Shown: positions 26,342 to 35,818, counted from the first letter of the stretch. The stretch is DNA of 47,852 nt from Bacteroidota bacterium (GCA_023416995.1 JAEZGI010000042.1:1-47852), one strand, 5' to 3'. Program-made: numbers and translations. The notes: generated by a model from the sequence alone, not told the origin.

Positions 26342-27544
26342 TTGAATTTTAAAGAATTTGGTCTGCACGAATCCCTTGTTGAAGGGATAGAAGCAACAGG
26401 CTATGAAAATGCTACTCCCGTACAGGAAAAAGTGATTCCATTGATTTTAGAAGGTAAGGACCTGATTGCTTCTGCTCAGACAGGCACCGGCAAAACTGCG
26501 GCTTACCTGCTTCCTATCATCAACCTATTGTTGAAAACACATTCCGACGACCAGATCAACGCATTGGTTATTGTGCCTACCCGTGAACTGGCCATACAGA
26601 TTGCTCAGAACCTCGAAGGTCTGTCATATTTTACCTCCATCAGTTCGATTGCCGTTTATGGCGGCGGTGATGGCTCTAACTTTTCTACTGAAAAGCAGGC
26701 GCTGTCGCGTGGTGCCGACATTGTTATTTGCACACCCGGCAGAATGATCAGCCATCTTAATATGGGATATGTCAAACTCAAAGGGTTGAAATATCTGGTA
26801 CTCGATGAAGCCGATCGTATGCTCGACATGGGTTTCTATGACGATATCATGAAAATCATATCGTTCCTTCCACCACAACGTCAGAACCTGCTATTCTCCG
26901 CAACCATGCCAGAGAAGATCCGCGAGCTGGCCAGGAAAATATTACGTAACCCTGAAGAGATCAACATAGCTATCTCCAAACCACCGGCGAAAATTGTCCA
27001 GGAAGCTTTTGTGCTTTATGAAGCTCAAAAAATTCCGCTGATATCACAACTACTTCGCAGCCGCACGGAACAATCCGTGTTGATCTTCTGTTCCAAAAAA
27101 CAATCGGTCAAGCAACTCAGCCGTGAGCTCAAACGTGCCCGGTTCAATATTGAAGAAATTCATTCTGACCTGACACAATCTGCACGCGAACAGGTAATGC
27201 TCGATTTCAGGAGCCGTCGGCTGAAAATTCTGGTCGCCACAGATATTATTTCCCGAGGTATCGACATCGACAATATCGATCTTGTAATCAATTTCGATGT
27301 TCCTAATGATGGCGAAGACTATATTCACCGCATTGGCCGAACCGCCAGGGCAGAGACCGATGGCACCGCGTACACCTTCGTGAGCGAAAAAGAACAAAAC
27401 AAGTTTGCAATCATTGAAAACCTGCTCGGCACCCCGGTCAAAAAAGCAACGGTTCCTGAAAGTCTTGGACCAGTTCCTGCTTATCAACCGCGCAAGGCCA
27501 GCCGCAGTAAAGGAAGGTACAAACCACACTTCCGGAAAAAATGA
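26342..27544 (+). CDS. DEAD-box ATP-dependent RNA helicase, TTG start
   Basis: Seen: 400 residues. Motifs: FKEFGLHESLVEGIEATGY and NATPVQ (Q motif), SAQTGTGKTAAY (I), PTRELA (Ia), TPGRM (Ib), LDEADRMLDMGF (II), FSATMP (III), DIISRGIDIDNIDLVINFD (V) and HRIGRTARAE (VI). The basic tail KASRSKGRYKPHFRKK fits RNA binding. The start must be TTG 26342: an in-frame TAA lies 15 nt upstream, and no ATG occurs before the Q motif. Known: such RhlE/CsdA-like helicases help ribosome assembly and cold growth. Context: a possible terminator follows. A weak TGAGCCGG/CCGGTTCA stem (26207-26226) lies in the region upstream. Confidence 0.93.
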   Translation: MNFKEFGLHESLVEGIEATGYENATPVQEKVIPLILEGKDLIASAQTGTGKTAAYLLPIINLLLKTHSDDQINALVIVPTRELAIQIAQNLEGLSYFTSISSIAVYGGGDGSNFSTEKQALSRGADIVICTPGRMISHLNMGYVKLKGLKYLVLDEADRMLDMGFYDDIMKIISFLPPQRQNLLFSATMPEKIRELARKILRNPEEINIAISKPPAKIVQEAFVLYEAQKIPLISQLLRSRTEQSVLIFCSKKQSVKQLSRELKRARFNIEEIHSDLTQSAREQVMLDFRSRRLKILVATDIISRGIDIDNIDLVINFDVPNDGEDYIHRIGRTARAETDGTAYTFVSEKEQNKFAIIENLLGTPVKKATVPESLGPVPAYQPRKASRSKGRYKPHFRKK

Positions 27545-27548
27545 TGAA

Positions 27549-27573
27549 ATAACGGTATCCGCCGGTTATTTTT
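27549..27573 (+). terminator. Possible intrinsic terminator of the DEAD-box gene
   Basis: ATAACGG, a 6-nt loop, then CCGGTTAT with one bulged G, followed by TTTT. It starts 5 bp past the stop codon. The stem is short. Confidence 0.45.
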
Positions 27574-27636
27574 CTGCAGTTGTTGCCGTCATCACAACAT
27601 TGCTCTACAGGTTGTGATCAGGATCTTTATAGCCAC

Positions 27637-29856
27637 ATGAACAGTTCCGATAACATTCAGGAAGCCATTACGACCAATAGTACCAGAGCCACTGAACTGC
27701 AGGCTGTGCTTGAAAAATATTTTGGTTATCATGGTTTCCGTGGTCACCAGGAAGCGGTTATATCAGAATTGATAAACGGTTCTGACGTGCTTGTGTTGAT
27801 GCCAACCGGTGGTGGAAAATCAATTTGCTACCAGCTTCCCGCTTTACTCATGCCCGGCACTGCCATAGTGGTTTCACCACTTATTGCATTGATGAAGGAC
27901 CAGGTAGATGCTTTGCTTCAAAACGGAATTGATGCCGCTTGTCTGAATTCCGGACAACCGACCGGCGAACAACAGGATGTCATTCGCCGTCTGCGCGAAG
28001 GAAATCTGAAACTGTTATATGTTGCGCCGGAACGCTTGTTTGGTGAATCACAGTTGCTTTCTTCACTTAGTGAAGTTTCCATTAGCCTGTTTGCAATAGA
28101 CGAAGCACATTGTATAAGTCAATGGGGCCACGACTTCCGGCCCGAGTATCTCGCGCTGGGACAATTAAAAACACTGTACCCTGAGGTCCCTGTTATCGCG
28201 CTCACGGCTACTGCTGATAATATTACAAGGAAAGACATAATTGAAAAACTGGGCCTCAGAAACTTTAAAACTTTTGAGAGTTCGTTCAACCGGCCCAATA
28301 TAAGCTACCAGGTTTGGCCTAAAAAAGATCATCTCACACAACTTATTTCATACCTCGAAACCCGGAAGGATGATAGTGGCATCATTTACTGTTTTTCAAG
28401 AACCGCTACCGAGAAACTTGCTGCCGAGTTAAAAAACGCCGGCTTTTCGGCAGTAGCATATCACGCAGGTCTGGACCGGGGTGTTCGTGAAAAACGACAG
28501 GAAGAGTTTTTAAGAGATCAGATCAGGATAATGGTGGCCACGGTGGCTTTCGGAATGGGTATTAATAAAAGCAACGTCCGGTTTGTTATCCATGCAGATC
28601 TTCCACGCAATATTGAAGGGTATTACCAGGAAACAGGCCGCGCAGGTCGCGATGGTTTGCAAAGCGAAGCCATCCTTTTTTATAGCGCCGGAGATGTGTT
28701 CAAACTTAAGCGTTTTACGACCATCGAAGGTAACGAAGAACAGACCCGGATCATGCTCAAAAAGCTTGACCAGATGGCTACCTTTTGTGAGACAAGTTCC
28801 TGCCGGCGAAAATTTTTGCTTAACTATTTTGGTGAAAGCGCGCCACCTAACTGTAGCTCCTGCGATGTCTGCACCCGTGAGTATGCGAAATTTGATGCAA
28901 CGGTGCAGGTACAAAAACTATTAAGCGCCGTAAGCCGACTGGGTGAGAACTACGGCATAAGTTATATCGTTGATTTTCTACGGGGAAGTAAGTCAGTAAA
29001 AGATGAACATCGCCAGATAAAAACCTTTGGCATTGGAACGGAGTGGACAAAAGATGAGTGGAAGATTTATCTAAAGCAATGTATCAACGGTGGCTTTGTG
29101 GATCAGACCACTGGAACCTTCCCGGTCCTTAGACTCAATCAACATAGTTATGCAGTTTTGAAAGGCAAATTGACGGTAGAACTATTGAAACCCTATGAAC
29201 ACAAAAAGCCGAAAATTACCGTCGAATATTCCCAGGAAAGCGAACTCTTCAAACAATGTAAAGTACTTCGAAAACAGCTTGCTGACCGGGAGCAGCTTCC
29301 ACCATATATAATTTTTTCGGACCGAACGTTACAAAAACTGGTCGAGCTGCGGCCTGCAAACCTCGAACAGCTTGCACTCGTAGAAGGCTTTGGTGTGATT
29401 AAAATTCAGAAATACGGTCGTCAATTTCTGGATCTTATAAACTCACGGCCGACTGATCTTTCACCGGGTTATACATACCTGGTTGACGATGGTAACGGCC
29501 ATTCAAAAAATCAAAGTTTTAACCACGGCAAAGCCGGAGAGACGAAGGACACAAAAACAACTTCTCTTGAAATGTTTTTGAATGGCAATACCATCGAAGA
29601 GATTTCAGTTGAGCGTAAGCTGGCACAAAGTACCGTTGAAGGACATCTCGCCTATTTTGTAAGAAGCGGAAAATTGCAACCTGAAGCATTGTTGCCTAAA
29701 GCGAAGATCTCTAACATTATGAGCGCTATCCGGGAAACCGGTAGCCAGGCTGCAACCCCCATCAGAGAAATGCTTGGCGAAGAATATTCATTCGCTGAAA
29801 TCAGGGTGGTGTTAAATTATGTACAGTGGATGACAGAAAACGGACTTGAATATTAG
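27637..29856 (+). CDS. recQ: ATP-dependent DNA helicase RecQ (second paralogue, HTH C-terminus)
   Basis: Seen: 739 residues from ATG 27637 (the frame opens at TTG 27580, which is less likely). Motifs: GFRGHQEAVI (motif 0), MPTGGGKSICYQLPAL (I), DEAHCISQWGHDFRP (II), ALTATAD (III) and QETGRAGRDG (VI). The zinc site is CRRKFLLNYFGE, PPNCSSC and DVC. RQC and HRDC follow (LPPYIIFSDRTLQKLVELRP). After HRDC comes a C-terminal helix-turn-helix (LEMFLNGNTIEEISVERKLA, then QSTVEGHLAYFV), an HTH_40-like domain. Context: 36 bp before the PIF1-like helicase gene on the same strand, so co-transcription is likely. An 8-bp inverted repeat ATCACAAC/GTTGTGAT (27591-27618) sits just upstream of the start. Confidence 0.95.
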   Translation: MNSSDNIQEAITTNSTRATELQAVLEKYFGYHGFRGHQEAVISELINGSDVLVLMPTGGGKSICYQLPALLMPGTAIVVSPLIALMKDQVDALLQNGIDAACLNSGQPTGEQQDVIRRLREGNLKLLYVAPERLFGESQLLSSLSEVSISLFAIDEAHCISQWGHDFRPEYLALGQLKTLYPEVPVIALTATADNITRKDIIEKLGLRNFKTFESSFNRPNISYQVWPKKDHLTQLISYLETRKDDSGIIYCFSRTATEKLAAELKNAGFSAVAYHAGLDRGVREKRQEEFLRDQIRIMVATVAFGMGINKSNVRFVIHADLPRNIEGYYQETGRAGRDGLQSEAILFYSAGDVFKLKRFTTIEGNEEQTRIMLKKLDQMATFCETSSCRRKFLLNYFGESAPPNCSSCDVCTREYAKFDATVQVQKLLSAVSRLGENYGISYIVDFLRGSKSVKDEHRQIKTFGIGTEWTKDEWKIYLKQCINGGFVDQTTGTFPVLRLNQHSYAVLKGKLTVELLKPYEHKKPKITVEYSQESELFKQCKVLRKQLADREQLPPYIIFSDRTLQKLVELRPANLEQLALVEGFGVIKIQKYGRQFLDLINSRPTDLSPGYTYLVDDGNGHSKNQSFNHGKAGETKDTKTTSLEMFLNGNTIEEISVERKLAQSTVEGHLAYFVRSGKLQPEALLPKAKISNIMSAIRETGSQAATPIREMLGEEYSFAEIRVVLNYVQWMTENGLEY

Positions 29857-29892
29857 CAAATCCTCCGGGATCAATTGATTATTTTTGGCTGG

Positions 29893-31749
29893 ATGAATCA
29901 GTTCAAAACCGATCCTGAGAATACACTGTTTCAACTGGCCGCAAATTTTGTGAATCACACCAGTCGACCCTTGTTCCTGACAGGGAAAGCGGGCACAGGG
30001 AAAACGACATTCCTAAAATATATTAGGGAAACTACCCTAAAGCAAACGGTGGTTACTGCACCTACAGGTGTTGCCGCTATCAATGCCGGGGGGGTTACTT
30101 TACATTCTTTTTTCCAGCTCCCGTTTGGGCCGTTTATACCCGTTAGTTCAAATGCGGTTGGGAATGCCGGTGCTGGTATCACTGACCAGCACTCATTATT
30201 TAAAAACATCCGTTTCTTTTCTTCCAAACGGAAAATTTTGGAAGAAATGGAACTACTTATCATTGATGAGATCAGTATGGTTCGTGCCGACATGCTTGAC
30301 GCGGTCGATCTCATCCTTCGTCAATTTCGGAGAAACCTGCACCAACCATTTGGCGGCGTACAGGTGCTGCTGATCGGGGACCTCTTTCAGCTACCGCCGG
30401 TGATCCCGCAGGATCAATGGGAGATACTGAAACATCATTATGAAAGTCCTTTCTTTTTTCATTCAAAAGTGATGAAACAGGATCCGCCCGTTTACATCGA
30501 ACTCAAAAAAATCTATAGACAAAGTGACCAGGCTTTTATAGACATACTTAACCGGGTAAGACATAATTCACTTTCTGTAGAAGATTATGATACCCTTAAT
30601 GCACTTTACGATCCGGCCCGGCAGTCAATGGATCAGGATCGGTTCATAACACTTACGAGTCATAATCATAAGGCTGATTCAATCAACGTATCAGCATTGC
30701 AGCGGCTCTCGGATCCATCATTCACTTTTGATGCAGCGATTGAAGGGGAATTTCCCGATAAGAATTTTCCTACTGATCCAAAACTCACGTTAAGGAAAGG
30801 CGCCCAGGTAATGTTTGTTAAAAATGAAACCGGCGAACTTAAACGCTACTTCAACGGCAAGCTTGCTGTGGTTACAAGTATCGATGCAAAAACGATCATT
30901 GTACAACTTGCAGAAAGTGGATTGAAGATGGAACTCGAGAAAGAAACCTGGACAAACATTCGCTATAGTTATAACCAGGAAACCGGTGAAATCGAGGAAG
31001 AGGAAATTGGTTCTTTCACTCAATATCCTGTGCGACTCGCGTGGGCGATAACTATCCACAAAAGCCAGGGTTTAACATTCGAGAAAGCGATTATCGATGC
31101 AGGTAATGCATTTGCACCCGGGCAGGTTTATGTTGCACTTAGCCGTTGTACAACTATGAAAGGGATCGTTCTCCATTCAAGGGTACATCCGGGAGCAATT
31201 CGTACTGATGAGGAAGTGATGCGGTTTGCAGCGCGTGAGGAAGATGAACAAAGACTATCAAACGCACTTCATAGTGCCCAGCACACCCAGGGTATTAACT
31301 CGCTGCACAAATATTTTGATTGCATAAAATTGATGGAAGCTTGTCAGCATTATCATAAAACAACAAGAAGTCGAAAGCATGCTGAAAAATTATCCAGTCT
31401 CGAACTCGGCAACAACCTGATAAGTGCTTCGGCATCGCTGCAGGCAGTGGCAGATAAGTTTTCAAGACAACTGATCTCTTTGGTAAGTCAATTCCGACAG
31501 GATGGCGATCTGACGCCACTGATTGACCGGGTTGGTTCAGGTATCAACTACTTTTCTGCTACTATCGAATCTACCATGTTGAACCCGGTAACCGAACACA
31601 ATGCGAGGTTGCGTAAAAACAAAAAAACGGCAAAATATTGTAAAGAGATGGAGGCGCTGGAAGCACTGCTTCGCAAAAAGATAGCGTTAATGAATCATGC
31701 AGGCGAGTTGGTTAACAGGCTTGCAGGTGGCGTTCCGTTAGAAAACTAA
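29893..31749 (+). CDS. PIF1/RecD-like SF1 helicase
   Basis: Seen: 618 residues from ATG 29893 (a TTG at 29875 is the far end of the frame). Motifs: FLTGKAGTGKTTFLKYI (I), PTGVAAINAGGVTLHSFF (Ia), IIDEISMVRADMLD (II), LIGDLFQLPPV (III), IYRQSD (IV), AWAITIHKSQGLTFEKAI (V) and YVALSRCTTMKGI (VI). The last 180 residues are helical with a basic patch (RLRKNKKTAKYCKEM) and no zinc site. Known: PIF1-family enzymes move 5'-3' and unwind G-quadruplexes and R-loops. The opposite polarity to RecQ, and the tight linkage to it, suggest joint work on the same structures. A terminator follows. Confidence 0.92.
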   Translation: MNQFKTDPENTLFQLAANFVNHTSRPLFLTGKAGTGKTTFLKYIRETTLKQTVVTAPTGVAAINAGGVTLHSFFQLPFGPFIPVSSNAVGNAGAGITDQHSLFKNIRFFSSKRKILEEMELLIIDEISMVRADMLDAVDLILRQFRRNLHQPFGGVQVLLIGDLFQLPPVIPQDQWEILKHHYESPFFFHSKVMKQDPPVYIELKKIYRQSDQAFIDILNRVRHNSLSVEDYDTLNALYDPARQSMDQDRFITLTSHNHKADSINVSALQRLSDPSFTFDAAIEGEFPDKNFPTDPKLTLRKGAQVMFVKNETGELKRYFNGKLAVVTSIDAKTIIVQLAESGLKMELEKETWTNIRYSYNQETGEIEEEEIGSFTQYPVRLAWAITIHKSQGLTFEKAIIDAGNAFAPGQVYVALSRCTTMKGIVLHSRVHPGAIRTDEEVMRFAAREEDEQRLSNALHSAQHTQGINSLHKYFDCIKLMEACQHYHKTTRSRKHAEKLSSLELGNNLISASASLQAVADKFSRQLISLVSQFRQDGDLTPLIDRVGSGINYFSATIESTMLNPVTEHNARLRKNKKTAKYCKEMEALEALLRKKIALMNHAGELVNRLAGGVPLEN

Positions 31750-31751
31750 AA

Positions 31752-31782
31752 AAAGGTGCCGGTATTCCCGTCCGACACCTTT
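31752..31782. terminator. Bidirectional terminator between the PIF1-like and GIN-domain genes
   Basis: AAAGGTG-C-CGG pairs with CCG-A-CACCTTT (one mismatch) around a 9-nt loop. A run of A lies on the left, giving a T-run on the minus strand, with TTT on the right. It starts two bases past the PIF1 stop and lies between convergent genes. Confidence 0.75.
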
Positions 31783-31925
31783 ACACACATAGTCTGAATC
31801 CTCTTTTAGTCAACCTCAACCTTCCTGTTTAAAAAGCCTGCCTTAATACTAAATCCTTCCTGTCCGTGAGAAATAAGGTTCAATGATCAATGGACAATTT
31901 GTTCTTATAAACTTATGTTCCGTTC

Positions 31926-32432
31926 TTAAGCTTTTTCAATGCGAATGATTGATCGTTCGCTTTTTTCGTAGTTAAACTGGTGTTTGTCATCGCTTTCAAT
32001 CACAACATCGCCGATGTTTTTGATGTTAACTTTTGACTCTCCTTCGATACGGATATGCAGTTTGGCCATTGCTATTCTACCCCGGGAACTCAAATCAGAT
32101 CCGCCTTTCAGTATTACCTTTTGCAATTGTTGAACAGGAACATAAATAACCGTTCTGTACTTTGCTGAACAACCCTTACTACCGGTTATCATCAATACAC
32201 CGTTTTCAATCTTCAGATGAACCGCTTCAACCTGTTTTTCATCACCTGCGAGACCGATCGTTTTTGAATCGCCGGGTACAAGCACCACTTCAACATTTCC
32301 TTTGGCAGCAATAGCAGTAAAATTTTCATCTATGCTCCAGCTCCGTGACACTTCAGAACGACTTTTGTCATTTCCAAATGACGTAAGGGTTGCTGCTATC
32401 AGCGCCATTACGAGTAACAAATTTTTTTTCAT
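31926..32432 (-). CDS. Secreted GIN-domain protein (DUF2807)
   Basis: Seen: 168 residues with a signal peptide (MKKNLLLVMALIAATLTSFG). The repeating right-handed beta-helix pattern of the GIN domain is visible (FTAIAAKGNVEVVLVPGD, LKIENGVLMITGSKG, VILKGGSDLSSRG, LHIRIEGESKVNIKNIGDVV). Known: this domain is common in Bacteroidota cell-surface or periplasmic proteins and was described as a putative auto-transporter adhesin head; its function is unproven. At 168 residues it is shorter than the usual 220-240, with a single sheet stack. It is divergent from the sensor kinase gene across about 300 bp. Confidence 0.85.
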   Translation of the reverse strand: MKKNLLLVMALIAATLTSFGNDKSRSEVSRSWSIDENFTAIAAKGNVEVVLVPGDSKTIGLAGDEKQVEAVHLKIENGVLMITGSKGCSAKYRTVIYVPVQQLQKVILKGGSDLSSRGRIAMAKLHIRIEGESKVNIKNIGDVVIESDDKHQFNYEKSERSIIRIEKA

Positions 32433-32711
32433 TTTTGATAAGATTTATAACTGAATAGAAATTCATATTAACAGTACAAATTTGATTGCTTTTGCATTCA
32501 GGTACAATAGCATATCAATGTGAAATAAAACATGGCAAACCGGCTGTCACCAGATAAGTTGAATTAATGATTTCAGTTCGATACCAGATTTGCACAATTC
32601 AGACCCGGATAGCCACAGCTCCGCGCATCCAAAAACATAACCTGTACGGTTTTAGACCACATATATGTGTGATTTTATCAACGGACATGCTTAAATAACG
32701 TAGCGGAAAGG

Positions 32712-32719
32712 TATTTTTG
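32712..32719 (+). promoter_or_regulatory. -7 promoter element (TATTTTTG) for the sensor kinase operon
   Basis: An exact TAnnTTTG match. It overlaps the first possible TTG codon (32717), so translation must start later. The TTG at 32738 is about 12 nt past the predicted transcript start. Confidence 0.55.
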
Positions 32720-32737
32720 GTTGATCACTATTTCACC

Positions 32738-35700
32738 TTGAGAAGAATTCTGTATATCGCGGCTGTATTGATTGTTGCCTGTAAACTTCATGCGCAGCCG
32801 CGTCAATATGCTTTCAATCGGTTATCGGTTAAAGAAGGTCTTGCATCCAACTTTGTTTACAGTATTTTCCAGGACAAGAAAGGGTTTATGTGGTTCGGAA
32901 CTGCAAATGGGCTTCAACGTTATGATGGCCGCAAAATCGTTCGCTTTCGTCCGCCGCCAGGATCGCAGGATTATTTACCACCCGTCAGTATCTCACAGAT
33001 GTTAGATGATGCCAACGGAAACATTTGGGTAAGAACCGGCAGGGAAGTAGGTCAGTTTGACCCTGCCACATTTCGTTTTAAAAAGGCCGTTATCAGGCTT
33101 GAAAACCAACCCGATTCCCGGGCCACTTATAAACTGTGGCAAACCACAAAAGGGCAGATGTTCCTTTTGATCACTAAAGTTGGTTTACTTGCTTATGATT
33201 CCACCAGTAACAGTTTTTCGTTAGCCAATGCCCGGTCAGTAACCACACCCAATCCATGGTCGATGCTTTCAGTTGCAGAAGATCCGGTCACCGGCCATTA
33301 CTGGATTGGTTGTGATTTGGGTCTGGTTGCATTCGACCCATTAAGAAACAGGTTTTACAACAGAGATACACCGGCTACAAACAAGCATCTGTTCGATAAC
33401 GCTGCTGCACAATTGTCTATCAACGCTGTATTTGTTGATGGTCGCCGGCGCATCTGGTTCGTTACCTGGAACGAAAGGGCCAGGAAAGAAGGTGTGGTGG
33501 CCTATAACCTGGCAAGCCAGGAGTTTGTAAAAGATACTGCAGGGCTGGCACGCGGCATTCCTGAATACGCTGAGTTCCGCGGCTTCATGCAACACAGTTC
33601 GGGATCACTCTGGGCATATGGTCAAATGCGTCTGTTTACGCTCGACCCGCAATCAAACGAATTCAGATATATCAGGGAAGATCATCAGAGCGACTATGGG
33701 ATCATGTTCGATCGCATTCACACAATGTATGAAGACAAAGAAAAGAATTTGTGGATCGGCACAGATCAGGGTGTGTATGCTGTGAACCCTGCATCGGTTG
33801 CTTTTTCATCTATCCGGGGTTTGACGAACAACAAACCTTCAGATATATCAGTAACGAACTTTTTGGAGGCTGATGATAAGCTGTTCGTCAGTACCTGGAA
33901 CAGGGGGCTCGTGACCTTCGATCATCAATTCAAAGAAGTGCCCAATGCAGTGAGCAGTTCCACGACACGTGATGATGGGAACTTTCGAATGCAGTGGACC
34001 TTGCATCAGCAACCAAACAGCGGCAAACTCTGGATCGGTTGCCAATCGGGCCGCGTAATTGTTTATGATCTTCGGAACCAACACAGCCGGTTCTTTAACC
34101 CATCGGTTTTTGAAGATAAAAGTATTCGCCAGATAACTTCAGATAACCAGGGCTATATCTGGTTCGCAACACAGTATGGTCATATATTTAAATGGAACAG
34201 CACTACCGGCGATCTCAACAGGTTTGAGTCAGAGCTGGAACCTGTAACCAATCTCGGCACCATTATCTATAAATTGCTTTTCGACAAACAAGGAAATCTT
34301 TGGGCCGGCACGCATGAATTCGGGTTATTCAAGATAGACACACGTACCGGCAAAACCCTGTCCAACTATACCACTACATCTGGTGGTTTGTATGGCAATA
34401 CTGTAACAGATCTGCAGCCATACCAGGACAGTCTGCTGCTTGTTGCATCAGGCGCATTGAACTTTTTGAACGTTAACACGGGGGCAATACGGCATATAAC
34501 CGCTAATGATGGTTTGCCTTCGAATACTATCAATAGTCTTGAATTTGATTCCCAGGGCAATCTTTGGATCAGCCTGCTCAGCGGGTTGTGTCGTTATAAC
34601 ATCGGCAAAAATTTATTCACAGCCTACTCGGAAGGCGATGGTCTGATTCATGATAACTTCCAGGTAAATGCCCGTTACCGGTTATCAAGCGGGGCGATGG
34701 CGTTTGGCACTACACACGATTTTGTTACGTTTCAACCGGAAAAAATGGTTAGCGTCCGAACTCCGCCGGATGTCACCATCACCGACTTCAAACTGTTTAA
34801 TACCTACCTTCCACCTGACTCAATTCTCAAGTTAAAATATGTTAGCCTCGATCATACCCAAAACTCTGTCACGGTAGAATTTGCATCACTGAGCTTTTTA
34901 CAAAAGGACCAGGTTGTTTACTATTACAAACTCGAAGGCATTGATAAAGACTGGTACCGGACCGACCGCTCTTTGCTGGCTAACTATACTCAACTTCCGC
35001 CGGGAGAATATACTTTCAAAGTATGGTGTGAAAGCGGAGATGGGATCCGATCAAAAGGGATTACCAGTCTGAACATTCACATCAGTCCACCATTTTGGAA
35101 AACCTGGTGGTTTATGTTACTGATGGGTCTGCTTGCCGCAGGGCTTGTTTACCTGGCGCACCGGTTAAAAGTCGACAGGTTGCTGCAAATGGAAAAGGTT
35201 CGACGCCGGATTGCAAGAGATCTGCATGATGATATGGGCTCCACGCTTAGCACCATTAATATTCTAAGCGAGATGGCCAAAATGAAGGTAGACAATGACA
35301 CAGGTAAAACCCGTGAGTATATAGAAAAAATCAGCGACAATAGTTCCCGGATGATGGAAGCCATGGACGATATTGTCTGGAGCATCAACCCGATGAACGA
35401 TAGCATGCAAAAAGTCGCCGCAAGAATGCGGGAGTTTGCAACCGGCGTGCTTGAAGCTAAAAATATCGAGTATAGAATACTGGTAGATGAAGAAGTGAAT
35501 AACCTTAAACTTGATATGGAAGCCAGAAGAGATTTTTTTCTGCTTTTTAAAGAAGCAGTGAATAACCTCGCAAAGTATTCAGGTACCTCCTGGGCAGAAA
35601 TTGAGATCAGGGTTTTAAAATCTGTACTGATAATGCGCATAGCCGATACCGGTATAGGCTTCAATACCGCAGAGGCAGACAGCGGAAATGGATTGGCAAA

Positions 35701-35797
35701 TATGAAAAAACGCGCACAAAGTCTGAAAGGCAAATTGCAAATCAACTCGGCTATTAACCAGGGAACAACAATAATATTGGAAGCACCCGTAAATTAA
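32738..35797 (+). CDS. Reg_prop-type sensor histidine kinase
   Basis: Seen: 1019 residues from TTG 32738, which gives a clean signal peptide (MRRILYIAAVLIVACKLHAQ). No ATG is available upstream because TAA 32696 closes the frame. The periplasmic part has two-bladed-propeller Reg_prop repeats (about 25-680; SIFQDKKGFMWFGTANGLQR, MYEDKEKNLWIGTDQGVYAV) and a Y_Y_Y domain (about 690-785). A membrane helix follows (WWFMLLMGLLAAGLVYLAHR), then a HisKA_3 domain (RRIARDLHDDMGSTLSTINI, phospho-acceptor His830) and a GHKL ATPase (FKEAVNNLAKYS, DTGIGF, GNGLANMKKRA). Known: this sensor layout is typical of Bacteroidota, often for glycans. It lacks the receiver and AraC parts of a hybrid regulator. The partner regulator is 21 bp downstream. 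Confidence 0.93.
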   Translation: MRRILYIAAVLIVACKLHAQPRQYAFNRLSVKEGLASNFVYSIFQDKKGFMWFGTANGLQRYDGRKIVRFRPPPGSQDYLPPVSISQMLDDANGNIWVRTGREVGQFDPATFRFKKAVIRLENQPDSRATYKLWQTTKGQMFLLITKVGLLAYDSTSNSFSLANARSVTTPNPWSMLSVAEDPVTGHYWIGCDLGLVAFDPLRNRFYNRDTPATNKHLFDNAAAQLSINAVFVDGRRRIWFVTWNERARKEGVVAYNLASQEFVKDTAGLARGIPEYAEFRGFMQHSSGSLWAYGQMRLFTLDPQSNEFRYIREDHQSDYGIMFDRIHTMYEDKEKNLWIGTDQGVYAVNPASVAFSSIRGLTNNKPSDISVTNFLEADDKLFVSTWNRGLVTFDHQFKEVPNAVSSSTTRDDGNFRMQWTLHQQPNSGKLWIGCQSGRVIVYDLRNQHSRFFNPSVFEDKSIRQITSDNQGYIWFATQYGHIFKWNSTTGDLNRFESELEPVTNLGTIIYKLLFDKQGNLWAGTHEFGLFKIDTRTGKTLSNYTTTSGGLYGNTVTDLQPYQDSLLLVASGALNFLNVNTGAIRHITANDGLPSNTINSLEFDSQGNLWISLLSGLCRYNIGKNLFTAYSEGDGLIHDNFQVNARYRLSSGAMAFGTTHDFVTFQPEKMVSVRTPPDVTITDFKLFNTYLPPDSILKLKYVSLDHTQNSVTVEFASLSFLQKDQVVYYYKLEGIDKDWYRTDRSLLANYTQLPPGEYTFKVWCESGDGIRSKGITSLNIHISPPFWKTWWFMLLMGLLAAGLVYLAHRLKVDRLLQMEKVRRRIARDLHDDMGSTLSTINILSEMAKMKVDNDTGKTREYIEKISDNSSRMMEAMDDIVWSINPMNDSMQKVAARMREFATGVLEAKNIEYRILVDEEVNNLKLDMEARRDFFLLFKEAVNNLAKYSGTSWAEIEIRVLKSVLIMRIADTGIGFNTAEADSGNGLANMKKRAQSLKGKLQINSAINQGTTIILEAPVN

Positions 35798-35818
35798 ACA
35801 TCAACTAAAAAGACAAAT

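Noticed and set aside
21296..31749. Helicase block read as an antiphage defence island
   Set aside because: No nuclease, methyltransferase, protease-toxin or mobile-element gene is linked to the helicases, and M23 and DEAD-box genes are ordinary housekeeping types.
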